64,000 nucleotides of DNA from Marinobacter sp. (GTDB lineage: Bacteria > Pseudomonadota > Gammaproteobacteria > Pseudomonadales > Oleiphilaceae). The stretch spans positions 62,001-126,000 of the forward strand of contig JAJUKC010000001.1 in NCBI GenBank assembly GCA_029264995.1, read 5' to 3'. This document shows positions 29,551-39,104 of the stretch, one piece after another. How positions within the stretch are numbered: the stretch's first letter is position 1; each line of letters opens with the position of its first letter. Below the pieces are notes generated by a model. The model was not told the origin of the DNA. It worked only from the letters and a program-made list of their open reading frames with translations, and ran no database searches. Made by a program: the position numbers and the translations under genes.

Positions 29551-30408
29551 CTAGAAGATCCACCAGCCTCCCGATTCGGCCTCTTCCCTGCGCTCTCGTT
29601 CAAGTTCCAGCCGGGCATACTCCTGCTCCAGCTCCTTCAGCTTGCGATCGGCTTCCAGCGGCACCGTTGGACCACCACCGAATGGCCAGAACCAGGAGGT
29701 TTCCTCATACTTGCCTTCCTGTTGCAGGCGCTCAATCTCCAGCTCTCTCTCCTGCTCCAGGGCCAGCTTCCGTTTCTCGTAGTCGGTGTCTTCGTTAACC
29801 TCGACAATCGACGTTGCCGCATGGTTCGGCGCCAGCAAATCGCTGTTCAGAAACAGCGTGGACACAATTTCACTGGGTTGCATGGCATATTCACGGGTTA
29901 CCAGCTGCAGATCCCCCGAGGCCAGCGGGTGCTCCGGATCCAGATCCGGATGCGGACGGGAAGGCTCAGTCAGCTCGTTGTATCTCAGGTAGTAGATCTT
30001 GCCGGGCTCGACTTTCAGAGTGGCGTCTGCAATCAGGCTCAGACTGAAGGAATTCAGGCCTTCAAGCCCAAGCAACGGCCGACGCATGGCAATGTGCCGT
30101 TCGCCGGGACTCACTTCCAGCCAGGTAAAGCTGTTATTGCGGATATTGAAATAGTGTTTGTCGTCAATATAGACGCTGGGAGACTCAATCTCATCCGCCG
30201 CCCACTGGGAGTGGGTGCGGTAGAAATACAGTAAGGCATTGTTCTGGTCCCACTGATCGGTGTCGATATGCACGAAATCATGACCAGATACCGGATGCAG
30301 AAAGCCACCCACGCTCTTGCCAATAGACTGATAAACGGTGCAGCCAGACAACACCAGAAAGCAAGCCACAACAGCGGCACTCTTAACGAAAGGCTCTCGG
30401 ATTTTCAT
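29551..30408 (-). CDS. DUF2846-like lipoprotein
   Basis: Lipobox CFLVLSGC; ALLYFYRTHSQWAADEIESPSVYIDD...YLRYNELTEP; start at MKIREPF inside longer ORF. Confidence 0.7.
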   Translation of the reverse strand: MKIREPFVKSAAVVACFLVLSGCTVYQSIGKSVGGFLHPVSGHDFVHIDTDQWDQNNALLYFYRTHSQWAADEIESPSVYIDDKHYFNIRNNSFTWLEVSPGERHIAMRRPLLGLEGLNSFSLSLIADATLKVEPGKIYYLRYNELTEPSRPHPDLDPEHPLASGDLQLVTREYAMQPSEIVSTLFLNSDLLAPNHAATSIVEVNEDTDYEKRKLALEQERELEIERLQQEGKYEETSWFWPFGGGPTVPLEADRKLKELEQEYARLELERERREEAESGGWWIF

Positions 30409-30524
30409 TGTTATGCACTCTTCATCCCTTATCGAGTAGGGACGATCATAACAACTGGCCACCACAAGAAATGAGAGCTACCGCAAGGGATGAATACAAA
30501 CCGTTACATTCACCCCCGCAACCG

Positions 30525-31484
30525 CTACTGCCCTGGGCTCGATGCCCTGAGCTGATTGACCTCCTCCGACAGACGCACAAGCCGTGAGGTAAGCTGGGCA
30601 CGGGATGCGTCAATGGACTCAACGGTGCGGGCCAATTCCGCCAGTCGATTCCGCAGTGCCTGAACGTCACCGGCTCCGGCCAGGCCGTCCGTTCGGGCCT
30701 CGAGGGAGGTCAGCCGGCTTTCAATACCGTCGATACCCAGTTTTTGCTCCTGTTCAAACCGACGGATACGGCTCTCCACCACCTGATCGATGTCGCCTAT
30801 CTGCTGACTCAGTCTGGTCAGCTGCGACGTCGCCTCACTATTTGCCTGCTCAAGAGCTGCCACAGAGGTCTCCAGCTTCTGGCTCAGCTGAGCGATATCT
30901 CCGGCCAGCCTGGTACGAACCTGTTCGACCGTGGTTTCCAGGTCCGACACTGACTTCCCGGTGTCGGCCAGGTTCTGATCCAGCGCCGAGAGTCGCTGGC
31001 CATGCTCCTCAAGCTGTTTCCGGTTTCGCTCATTGGCGACCACCCAGAGCTTGCGGATTTCGCTGTTGGCGGTCTCTACCTTTTCTGCATTGGCCGCTAT
31101 CTTTTCCTCCAGGGAAGCACCGCGCTCCTGCAAGGATTCCCCGGTTTCCGAAAGCTCACCCTCGAAACGGGCCAGCGCCAACTTGCTCTGCCGGGCCCAG
31201 TAATCCGCCTCTTCGAGTTGACTCTCCAGCGCGGCGATGCGCTGACTCTGGCTATACCACCCTGCGCCAGCAGCCACCGCAAGCCCGAAAATCGCTCCCC
31301 AGACAAGAATTCGTCCACCAGGACCACCGCCTCCGCCAGAGCCCGCAGCTGCACCAGGCGGCTTGGCTTTGGGAGCCCCACGCCCAGGCTCACGCTCTTT
31401 ACTGGCACGGGGCTTTCGCGCTTCCGCCGCGCCAATCGGGGGTTCTGCTCTCAGCTCATCTTCGTCCGGGCGGATGGGTTCCAT
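30525..31484 (-). CDS. Single-TM coiled-coil protein of unknown function
   Basis: Pro/Gly/Lys-rich N-terminus, TM ILVWGAIFGLAVAAGAGWY, long heptad-rich C-terminus. Confidence 0.7.
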   Translation of the reverse strand: MEPIRPDEDELRAEPPIGAAEARKPRASKEREPGRGAPKAKPPGAAAGSGGGGGPGGRILVWGAIFGLAVAAGAGWYSQSQRIAALESQLEEADYWARQSKLALARFEGELSETGESLQERGASLEEKIAANAEKVETANSEIRKLWVVANERNRKQLEEHGQRLSALDQNLADTGKSVSDLETTVEQVRTRLAGDIAQLSQKLETSVAALEQANSEATSQLTRLSQQIGDIDQVVESRIRRFEQEQKLGIDGIESRLTSLEARTDGLAGAGDVQALRNRLAELARTVESIDASRAQLTSRLVRLSEEVNQLRASSPGQ

Positions 31485-31669
31485 TACAGCTCCTGGGAAT
31501 GGATGTTTTAATCGTATAACCGACGATAATACCTGCAGTTACGGACGGGTTAAAATGAAGGCTTATAAAGAAAACGTTCGGGCAGTCGAACGCCCGGGTT
31601 GCCGTGTTGCACGGCAACTGGCCAGAACATACAATGGCCGGCTTTCCAATTATCACAGGACTGTTGCTT

Positions 31670-32161
31670 ATGCAGCCGCTTGTTGGACTCATCATGGGCT
31701 CCAAATCTGACTGGCCCACCATGGAACACGCTGCCGACATGCTCGACAAACTCGGCGTGCCCTACGAAACCCGGGTTGTCTCCGCCCATCGTACACCGGA
31801 TCTGCTTTTTGATTACGCCAAAACCGCGGCGGATCGCGGCCTGAAGGTCATCATCGGTGGTGCCGGCGGCGCAGCGCACCTGCCTGGCATGGTCGCCTCA
31901 CAAACGTCTTTGCCGGTACTGGGAGTCCCCGTACAATCAAAAGCACTGAACGGGCTTGATTCCCTGCTCTCCATCGTTCAGATGCCCGGCGGCATTGCTG
32001 TCGGCACCCTGGCGATTGGCAAGGCCGGCGCCACCAACGCGGGCCTACTGGCAGCACAAATCGTTGGCACGTTCGACGACAAGGTTCGCCAGGCGGTGGA
32101 AGACTTCAGGAAAAACCAGACCCAGACGATTCTGGACAACCCTGACCCCAGGGATCAATAA
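31670..32161 (+). CDS. purE: 5-(carboxyamino)imidazole ribonucleotide mutase PurE
   Basis: [32 protein letters not shown]. Confidence 0.97.
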   Translation: MQPLVGLIMGSKSDWPTMEHAADMLDKLGVPYETRVVSAHRTPDLLFDYAKTAADRGLKVIIGGAGGAAHLPGMVASQTSLPVLGVPVQSKALNGLDSLLSIVQMPGGIAVGTLAIGKAGATNAGLLAAQIVGTFDDKVRQAVEDFRKNQTQTILDNPDPRDQ

Positions 32162-32180
32162 CCTATTACCGAGACCAGGC

Positions 32181-32290
32181 GAGCGGGCCGGGGAGGGCTT
32201 TCCAAAACACGCTACAAGCACCTCCCTGTGCGCTTGTTTCGGGCCGTCCATGGCCCTCAACAGTTTTGGAAAGCCCTCCCCGGCCCGCTC
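32181..32290. repeat. MITE/REP-like element with perfect 28-bp terminal inverted repeats
   Basis: gagcgggccggggagggctttccaaaac (32181-32208) and its exact reverse complement gttttggaaagccctccccggcccgctc (32263-32290) flank a 54-bp loop that has its own imperfect hairpin. Confidence 0.8.
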
Positions 32291-32324
32291 TGGCGTCGCC
32301 CCAAATAAAGAGCAGGAGAACCAG

Positions 32325-33443
32325 ATGAGAATCGGTGTACTAGGAGCCGGCCAACTCGGGCGCATGCTGGCCCTTGCCGGATACCCCCTCGCAAAGGAAT
32401 TTGTCTTCTACGACATGTCCGGCAGCCCCAGCGCCGGTCTGGGGGAAGTCATTGTGGATCGCGACGGCAGCTATCTGGACGACTTCCTCACCCGCGTCGA
32501 CCGCGTAACCTACGAATTCGAGCACCTGCCCGTTGAAGTGGCGGAGAAGCTGGCCCAACACAAGCCGGTTCACCCCTGCCCCAGGGCGCTTCAGGTTTGC
32601 CAGAATCGGGAGGCAGAGAAAACCCTGTTCGGCCAGCTTGGCATTCCAACGCCGGAATGGAAAATCGCCGATAGCGCTGCTTCCCTGAAAGCCGCGGCCG
32701 AGGCACTTGGCTGCCCGGTGGTAGCCAAATCCATCACTGAGGGCTACGACGGCAAAGGCCAGGCTGTCCTGAGAGATCCGGAACAGGCAGAAGAAGCCTG
32801 GACGGCCATCGGCCATCCCAGGGTAATCGTTGAGAAGTTCGTTAACTTCAAACGCGAAGTGTCCATCATCGCGGTTCGCGGCGAGGACGGCGATGTGGCG
32901 TTCTACCCCATTGCCGAGAATACCCACCACGAGGGTATCCTGCGTTATTCCATTGCCCCGGCACCCGGCCTGCAACCCCACATCCAGCAAGATGCCGAAA
33001 AGTACATCAAGGCACTACTGAACGAATTGAACTATGTGGGCGTATTGACTCTGGAGCTGTTCGAGACCGAAGACGGCCTGGTCGCCAACGAAATGGCCCC
33101 CCGGGTTCATAATTCCGGGCACTGGACCATTGAGGGTGCCATGACCAGCCAGTTCGAGAATCACATTCGCGCGGTCAGCGGACATGCTCTGGGCAATGTT
33201 CAGGCACGCGGCCTGAGCTGCATGATTAATATCATCGGCGAGCACGGCGACATTGAACGGATACTGGAACTGCCCTACGCTCACCTTCACCTCTACAATA
33301 AAGGGGAGCGCCCCGGCCGCAAGCTAGGGCACGTGAACATTCTGGCAGACAGTTATGAAGAGCTGGTCTGGCGGGTCCGGAACTGCGAACAGTTTCTGCC
33401 CGGCAACCCCGAGTTTAAAAGCTCTCTCACAACAAGGGGTTGA
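32325..33443 (+). CDS. purK: 5-(carboxyamino)imidazole ribonucleotide synthase PurK
   Basis: MRIGVLGAGQLGRMLALAGYPLA; ATP-grasp ARE motifs KSITEGYDGKGQ, NEMAPRVHNSGHWTIEGA. Confidence 0.97.
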   Translation: MRIGVLGAGQLGRMLALAGYPLAKEFVFYDMSGSPSAGLGEVIVDRDGSYLDDFLTRVDRVTYEFEHLPVEVAEKLAQHKPVHPCPRALQVCQNREAEKTLFGQLGIPTPEWKIADSAASLKAAAEALGCPVVAKSITEGYDGKGQAVLRDPEQAEEAWTAIGHPRVIVEKFVNFKREVSIIAVRGEDGDVAFYPIAENTHHEGILRYSIAPAPGLQPHIQQDAEKYIKALLNELNYVGVLTLELFETEDGLVANEMAPRVHNSGHWTIEGAMTSQFENHIRAVSGHALGNVQARGLSCMINIIGEHGDIERILELPYAHLHLYNKGERPGRKLGHVNILADSYEELVWRVRNCEQFLPGNPEFKSSLTTRG

Positions 33444-33516
33444 TTTAACTCAAACCGCCCTTATATTGCGAGAGTGTCAACTCACATAAACAGAGAGAAC
33501 CAGGGAGAACGACCTC

Positions 33517-34095
33517 ATGGCATTTGAACTTCCCGCACTGCCTTACGAAAAAAACGCACTGGAACCGCATATCTCTCAGGAAACCCTGGAGTACCATTAC
33601 GGCAAGCATCACAACACCTATGTAACCAAGCTGAACGGCCTGGTTGAAGGTACTGAGAATGCCAACAAGTCTCTGGAAGACATCATCAAGAGCGCCAGTG
33701 GCCCGCTGTTCAACAACGCGGCCCAGGTATGGAACCACACCTTCTACTGGCACTGCCTGAGCCCGAACGGTGGTGGTGAGCCCACCGGCGCCGCCAAAGA
33801 AGCCATCGAGAAGGCCTTTGGCTCCTTCGAAGACTTCAAGAAAGAATTCAACGACAAGGCCGCCAACAACTTCGGCTCCGGCTGGACCTGGCTGGTGAAG
33901 AAGGCTGACGGCAGCGTTGCCATCGTAAACACCAGCAACGCGGAAACTCCGCTGACTGGTGCCGACAAGCCGGTACTGACCGTCGACGTATGGGAACACG
34001 CCTACTACATCGACTACCGGAACAGCCGCCCGAACTACCTGGAGGCGTTCTGGAACCTGGTCAACTGGGATTTCGTGAACGAAAACCTGGCGTAA
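33517..34095 (+). CDS. sodB: Iron superoxide dismutase
   Basis: MAFELPALPYEKNALEPHIS, AAQVWNHTFYW, DVWEHAYYIDYRNSRP. Confidence 0.95.
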   Translation: MAFELPALPYEKNALEPHISQETLEYHYGKHHNTYVTKLNGLVEGTENANKSLEDIIKSASGPLFNNAAQVWNHTFYWHCLSPNGGGEPTGAAKEAIEKAFGSFEDFKKEFNDKAANNFGSGWTWLVKKADGSVAIVNTSNAETPLTGADKPVLTVDVWEHAYYIDYRNSRPNYLEAFWNLVNWDFVNENLA

Positions 34096-34142
34096 TCCAG
34101 CCAGATCAACGGCAGGCAATAACCAAGCCTCACCGTTGCCCG

Positions 34143-34173
34143 AACGCCCGCACGGGAACCCCTGCGGGCGTTT
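34143..34173 (+). terminator. Terminator after sodB
   Basis: aacgcccgcacgggaacccctgcgggcgttt hairpin. Confidence 0.75.
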
Positions 34174-34335
34174 CTGTATCTGAATGCGACGAAACCGAAA
34201 CAAATCGATACACGCATCCGCAAGAATCTCTGAAAAAATCGGCCATACTCCATGAAGTTGAAAGGAATCTGAACCATACTGTCATGTGCCGCGTGATAGA
34301 TCCTGTCGCAGGGTCCGACAGAACCAATCAGACAA

Positions 34336-36414
34336 ATGAGCCAAGAACAGCGGATGCAAAACACCTTTGAAGTAGAGAACCACCTCGGATACCGGATTCT
34401 CCGATGGGTACTGCTCGTCGCGTTGCTGAGCGGTATTCTGATGAGCGCGGTACAGGTGGTGCTGGATGCAAAGAGGGTATCCGCTGAACTGGAGCGTGAT
34501 GCGGCCCAGACCCTTGCCATGGTGGAAGACTCCGCCACCCAGGCCGTTTTCAGCATTGATGACACGCTCGCGCAACAGGTGGTGGATGGACTGTTCGCCC
34601 TGGAACCCATTCACATGGCCAAAATCACCCATCCCGATGGTGATGAACTGGGTGATCGGCTACGGCCTCTGCAGGACTCCCCGTTTCGCCCATTAACTGA
34701 TCCGATATTCGGCCAGGTTCGCGAATACCGCGAAAGCCTCACGCGAGGCAGCAATCCGGATCTTGTCTACGGCTATCTTGAGGTTCACTACGACACCGCC
34801 CCCTACGCCCGAACCTGGCTCAGCCGTGCCCTGGTGACCTTTGCCTCAGGCATCGCCCTGGCACTCATTCTTGGCATCGTACTGTTCGTGGTGTTCCATC
34901 TGCTGCTGACCCGCCCGCTGCTGCGCATTGTGCAGTCGGTCAAAAAGGTTGATCCGGCACATCCGGACGATCGTCTGGTGTCGATTCCGGAAGGACACCG
35001 GGCCGATGAGCTTGGCCTTTGGGTTAACGCCACCAACAATCTGCTTGTGGCTATCGGCGACACCCAGAAAAAACATCGTGAAGCCGAAGACCGGGTCACC
35101 CGCCTTGCCCGCTACGACACACTGACCGGCCTGCCCAGCCGGGATGCCTTTATGGAAGATCTGCAGGGCGCTATCGAACGGGCCAGAGAAGGACACAGCT
35201 CGATCGCGCTCATGGTCTGTGGCATTGATGACTTCAAATCCGTCAATGAACAGTGCGGTTTCCGTACCGGGGACACCATCCTGCAAACCGTCGCCAGTCG
35301 CCTGACCGCCAATCTTTCCTCAGACAGATTCAATGTCGCCCGGCTGGGCAGTGACCAGTTTGTCATCGTTGAAAAGCACCTGCGCGATGGCTTCCAGGCA
35401 GCAGAAACCGCCGAGAAGGTCCTGGCCACCATCGGGTCGCCGATCAATTCCGGCAACCACCGGATTTCCATGACCGCCACCCTGGGGATTTCCCTGTTCC
35501 CGTCAGATGCCGACCAGGCAGACCGCTTGCTCCAGAGTGCCGAGCAAACCATGGCACTGGCGAAACAAACCGGACACAACCACTTCCAGTTCTATGTAGC
35601 CAGCATCGACCAGGAAATTCGCGAACGCAAACAGATGGAAAAGGACCTGGCCCAGGCCCTCGCAAACCACGAATTCCACCTGGTCTACCAGCCACAGATC
35701 AATCTGGAGACCCGGCGCGTTATTGGCGCCGAAGCACTGCTGCGGTGGGAACACCCTGAACACGGCATGATTCCCCCGGACCACTTCATTCCGGTGGCCG
35801 AAGCGAACGGTTCCATCGTCGAAATTGGCCAATGGGTACTGGACCAGGCTTGCTGGCAGGCCGCACGCTGGGCCAGTGAAGGCACTCACCTGAGAATCGC
35901 AGTGAATCTGTCAGCGGTCCAGCTACGCCAGGAGTCCATCGTTGACGATATTCTCAACACCCTGAAACGGCATAATATTCCGGCGGGACGTCTGGAACTG
36001 GAAGTAACCGAAACCAGCTTCATGACCAACCTCACCGATGCGGTTGCCAAGCTGCATCGACTGCATCGGGCCGGTATCAGTATTGCCGTGGATGATTTCG
36101 GCACCGGCTATTCATCGCTGACCTATCTGAAGCAGATGCCGGTACAGCATCTGAAGATCGACAAGCAGTTCATTCGGGACCTGCTGATCAACGAGGAAGA
36201 TACGCGAATTGCCAACACCATCATTGATCTTGGCAAGAGCCTGAATCTGACGGTCGTCGCCGAAGGTGTGGAAACAGCAGAGCAAGAGTATTATCTCAGC
36301 CAGCGCGGCTGTGCACTTGCCCAGGGATATTTCTTCTCCAAGCCCCTGTTATCCAGAGATTTTGAGAATTTCGTACAGACTTTCCACGCCCGGATCGTGG
36401 AAAATAACGCCTGA
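34336..36414 (+). CDS. GGDEF/EAL membrane protein, probable c-di-GMP phosphodiesterase
   Basis: Two TM helices, HAMP-like linker, diguanylate-cyclase-like domain with RLGSDQF in place of GGDEF, EAL domain with EALLRW and DDFGTGYSSL. Confidence 0.93.
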   Translation: MSQEQRMQNTFEVENHLGYRILRWVLLVALLSGILMSAVQVVLDAKRVSAELERDAAQTLAMVEDSATQAVFSIDDTLAQQVVDGLFALEPIHMAKITHPDGDELGDRLRPLQDSPFRPLTDPIFGQVREYRESLTRGSNPDLVYGYLEVHYDTAPYARTWLSRALVTFASGIALALILGIVLFVVFHLLLTRPLLRIVQSVKKVDPAHPDDRLVSIPEGHRADELGLWVNATNNLLVAIGDTQKKHREAEDRVTRLARYDTLTGLPSRDAFMEDLQGAIERAREGHSSIALMVCGIDDFKSVNEQCGFRTGDTILQTVASRLTANLSSDRFNVARLGSDQFVIVEKHLRDGFQAAETAEKVLATIGSPINSGNHRISMTATLGISLFPSDADQADRLLQSAEQTMALAKQTGHNHFQFYVASIDQEIRERKQMEKDLAQALANHEFHLVYQPQINLETRRVIGAEALLRWEHPEHGMIPPDHFIPVAEANGSIVEIGQWVLDQACWQAARWASEGTHLRIAVNLSAVQLRQESIVDDILNTLKRHNIPAGRLELEVTETSFMTNLTDAVAKLHRLHRAGISIAVDDFGTGYSSLTYLKQMPVQHLKIDKQFIRDLLINEEDTRIANTIIDLGKSLNLTVVAEGVETAEQEYYLSQRGCALAQGYFFSKPLLSRDFENFVQTFHARIVENNA

Positions 36415-36437
36415 ACCTTTAGCCCTTAGGAGTAGTC

Positions 36438-37025
36438 ATGGGAACGACTGTCATCGGTCTTGTCGTAATTGCCGTTGTCATCCTCTACCTGGTGTTTATC
36501 TACAACCAGCTCGTCTCTTTGCGCAACCAGTTCAAGAATGGCTTTGCCCAGATTGATGTCCAGCTGCAGCGCCGCCACGATCTGATCCCGAACCTGGTGG
36601 AATCCGCCAAAGCGTATCTGGACCACGAAAAGTCCACTCTCACCCAGGTGATGGAAGCGCGCAATAACGCGGTCAGTGCTCAGAAAGATGCCGCCCGAGA
36701 CCCAGGCGACAGTACCAAGATCCAACGCCTTGGAAGTGCCGAGAACCTGCTGACCAAAGCCCTCGCCAACTTCTACGCCGTGGCCGAAAACTACCCTGAG
36801 CTGAAAGCCAACGAGACCATCCAGCAACTGATGGAAGAACTCTCCAGCACCGAGAACCGAGTAGCGTTCGCGCGCCAGGCGTATAACGATGGCGTGATGA
36901 CGTACAACATCTTCCGCGAGAAGTTCCCTAACAATATCGTGGCCGGCCTGTTTGCGTTCAAGGAAACCGCCCAGCTGCAGCTCGAATCTCCAGAGGCCCG
37001 CCAGGCTCCGAAAGTCAGTTTCTGA
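36438..37025 (+). CDS. lemA: LemA family protein
   Basis: YNQLVSLRNQFKNGFAQIDVQLQRRHDLIPNLVESAKAYLDHE. Confidence 0.95.
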   Translation: MGTTVIGLVVIAVVILYLVFIYNQLVSLRNQFKNGFAQIDVQLQRRHDLIPNLVESAKAYLDHEKSTLTQVMEARNNAVSAQKDAARDPGDSTKIQRLGSAENLLTKALANFYAVAENYPELKANETIQQLMEELSSTENRVAFARQAYNDGVMTYNIFREKFPNNIVAGLFAFKETAQLQLESPEARQAPKVSF

Positions 37026-37035
37026 GGCCAGATTC

Positions 37036-39015
37036 ATGGCGAGCCCCGGTTTCTTCCAGCGCCAGGCCAATGCCCGGCGCAACACTGGCCTGTTGGTCGT
37101 TCTGTTTCTAACCGCAGTCACCCTGATTACTCTGGCGGTCTGCCTGGTGGGTTACATGGTCACCCGCAGCCAGACCTCAGCCCTGCCCTTCCATTACTGG
37201 CTGCTGTCCAGCCACGGCCTGACGACCGCCGGTGCGGTGGTCGCGCTGATTGGCATCGGTTCCCTGGTACGCTGGGTGGATCTGGCCGGAGGCGGCACCC
37301 GGGTAGCACGAATGGTGGGCGCTCGGGCTATTGATCCGGACACCCGCGATCCGGAAGAACGCAAACTGCGCAACATCGTGGAAGAAATGTCGATTGCCAG
37401 CGGCGTGCCGGTACCGGAACTCTACGTGATGGACCATGAAACCGGCATCAACGCCTTTGTCGCCGGCTATACCCCTGGTGAAGCGGTGATGGTGGTCACG
37501 CATGGGGCCCTGACACAGCTGAACCGTGACGAACTCCAGGGCGTGGTAGGCCACGAATTCAGCCACATCCTCAACGGCGATATGCGCATCAACGTGAGGT
37601 TGATCGCCCTGCTGGCCGGCATCCTGATGATCGGCCAGATTGGCCAGTTTCTCCTGAGAGCCGGCTTCTACAGCAGTGGACGCAGCCGAAACCGGGACGG
37701 CCGGGCACAGGCTGCCATGGGGCTGATCGGGCTTGCCTTGATGGTGATCGGCTATGTCGGCGTGTTCTTTGGCCGGCTCATTCAGTCGGCCGTCTCACGC
37801 CAACGGGAGATGCTGGCCGACGCTTCATCCATTCAGTTCACCCGTAACCCCGAAGGCATTGGCGCAGCCCTGTTCAAAATCGGAATGAAAGGCGGGTATC
37901 TGGACACCACCAGCCACGCCAGCGATATGAACCACATGTGCTTCGGCGAGGCGGCACGGATGAAATTCACTTCCCTGCTGGCTTCCCACCCTCCCATTGA
38001 CGAGCGGATCAACGCCATCCAGCCAGGGCTGATGGCCCGCCTGCGCAGCAGGCTCAGGGATACCGAACCGGGATCACGTTTGCAGGGGCAAGGCACCAGT
38101 CCGGAGAAGGCAGGCATCGGAGACCTGGTAAGCCAGGTGGTCGAACCCGCTCAAGGCGCCCGAAAGTACAGTCTGTCCCCTCTGGCAAGCTCCCTGAGCA
38201 ACGAATCTCCGACGGCAGGCCCTGCGCTATCCAGCCGCGTTGGCACGGTTTCCGCGGACAGCGAGCGCTTCGCCAGCAACCTCCTGCAGAGGCTGCCATC
38301 GACCTTTCGCAACCTGTTATACACCCGGGCTGGTGCTGTACAGCTTTGCTATGGCCTGGTGATTTACGAACTGACGGACGTCGAGCAAACCGAGAGGCTT
38401 GCTCTCATACCAGAGCACTCCCTGCTGGGCGCCCAACCCGAATTGCTTGGCAAACTACTGCCATCCCTGAAGGAACTCGGCGAACGTGCACGTTTTCCAA
38501 TGCTTGAACTGGCGATGCCGGCATTGCGAAAGCTCGATCCGGAGGAGAGGGATACCCTTCTCGCAAACATTCAGAAGCTGGTTCAGGCGGACAACCGGGT
38601 GACACTGTTTGAGCTCGCGCTCACAACGTTTTTGTGGCGGCATCTGGGCCGTGGTTCCGGGCAGGTCGTGCCCGTGAAATACCGAAGCTTCCGGCAAGTC
38701 AAACCCGCCATAGAACAAGTGCTGAGCCTGTTCGCCCGGGCCGGCACCGAAGCACCGGAAAAGGCTCAAGCGCTCTATCAGGAGGCTATTTCAGGGTTTG
38801 GCAACGGAAACGACGAAACCCTGCACAGCAAGATCACCATGCAGAACCTGAGAGCTGCTCTGAATGTTCTCAGCCAGCTCTCACCACTGCTGAAGCCTGC
38901 CATTATTGATGCCTGCGGACATTGCATCAGCCACGACGGTAAGGTGGAAGTTAAGGAATACGAATTAATGAGACTGGTCGCTGACCAACTGGACTGCCCT
39001 ATGCCCCCGCTCTGA
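37036..39015 (+). CDS. M48 family metallopeptidase with long C-terminal extension
   Basis: Zn motif VVGHEFSHILNGDM; C-terminal segment resembles a TerB-like helical domain (CISHDGKVEVKEYELMRLVAD). Confidence 0.92.
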   Translation: MASPGFFQRQANARRNTGLLVVLFLTAVTLITLAVCLVGYMVTRSQTSALPFHYWLLSSHGLTTAGAVVALIGIGSLVRWVDLAGGGTRVARMVGARAIDPDTRDPEERKLRNIVEEMSIASGVPVPELYVMDHETGINAFVAGYTPGEAVMVVTHGALTQLNRDELQGVVGHEFSHILNGDMRINVRLIALLAGILMIGQIGQFLLRAGFYSSGRSRNRDGRAQAAMGLIGLALMVIGYVGVFFGRLIQSAVSRQREMLADASSIQFTRNPEGIGAALFKIGMKGGYLDTTSHASDMNHMCFGEAARMKFTSLLASHPPIDERINAIQPGLMARLRSRLRDTEPGSRLQGQGTSPEKAGIGDLVSQVVEPAQGARKYSLSPLASSLSNESPTAGPALSSRVGTVSADSERFASNLLQRLPSTFRNLLYTRAGAVQLCYGLVIYELTDVEQTERLALIPEHSLLGAQPELLGKLLPSLKELGERARFPMLELAMPALRKLDPEERDTLLANIQKLVQADNRVTLFELALTTFLWRHLGRGSGQVVPVKYRSFRQVKPAIEQVLSLFARAGTEAPEKAQALYQEAISGFGNGNDETLHSKITMQNLRAALNVLSQLSPLLKPAIIDACGHCISHDGKVEVKEYELMRLVADQLDCPMPPL

Positions 39016-39061
39016 GGGCAATCGAAAGCACTGCTCCACTTCACATCGCCAACGGGAGTAT

Positions 39062-39089
39062 CAGACAGCGTGGTTATCCACGCTGTCTG
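39062..39089. terminator. Perfect 12-bp stem hairpin between convergent genes
   Basis: cagacagcgtgg-ttat-ccacgctgtctg between M48 gene and gspD. Confidence 0.65.
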
Positions 39090-39104
39090 GCCAGAACCAT
39101 TTGA

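Noticed and set aside
28981-30234. 415-aa plus-strand ORF starting inside a tRNA-Val
   Set aside because: Begins in a tRNA gene and runs antisense over the DUF2846-like gene; the MVQGSNLRPSPCKGDALPAELTT start is the classic tRNA-derived spurious peptide
31956-32324. Upstream extension of the purK ORF through the inverted repeat
   Set aside because: It overlaps purE in another frame and crosses the palindromic element; MRIGVLGAGQLGRM at 32325 is the canonical PurK start
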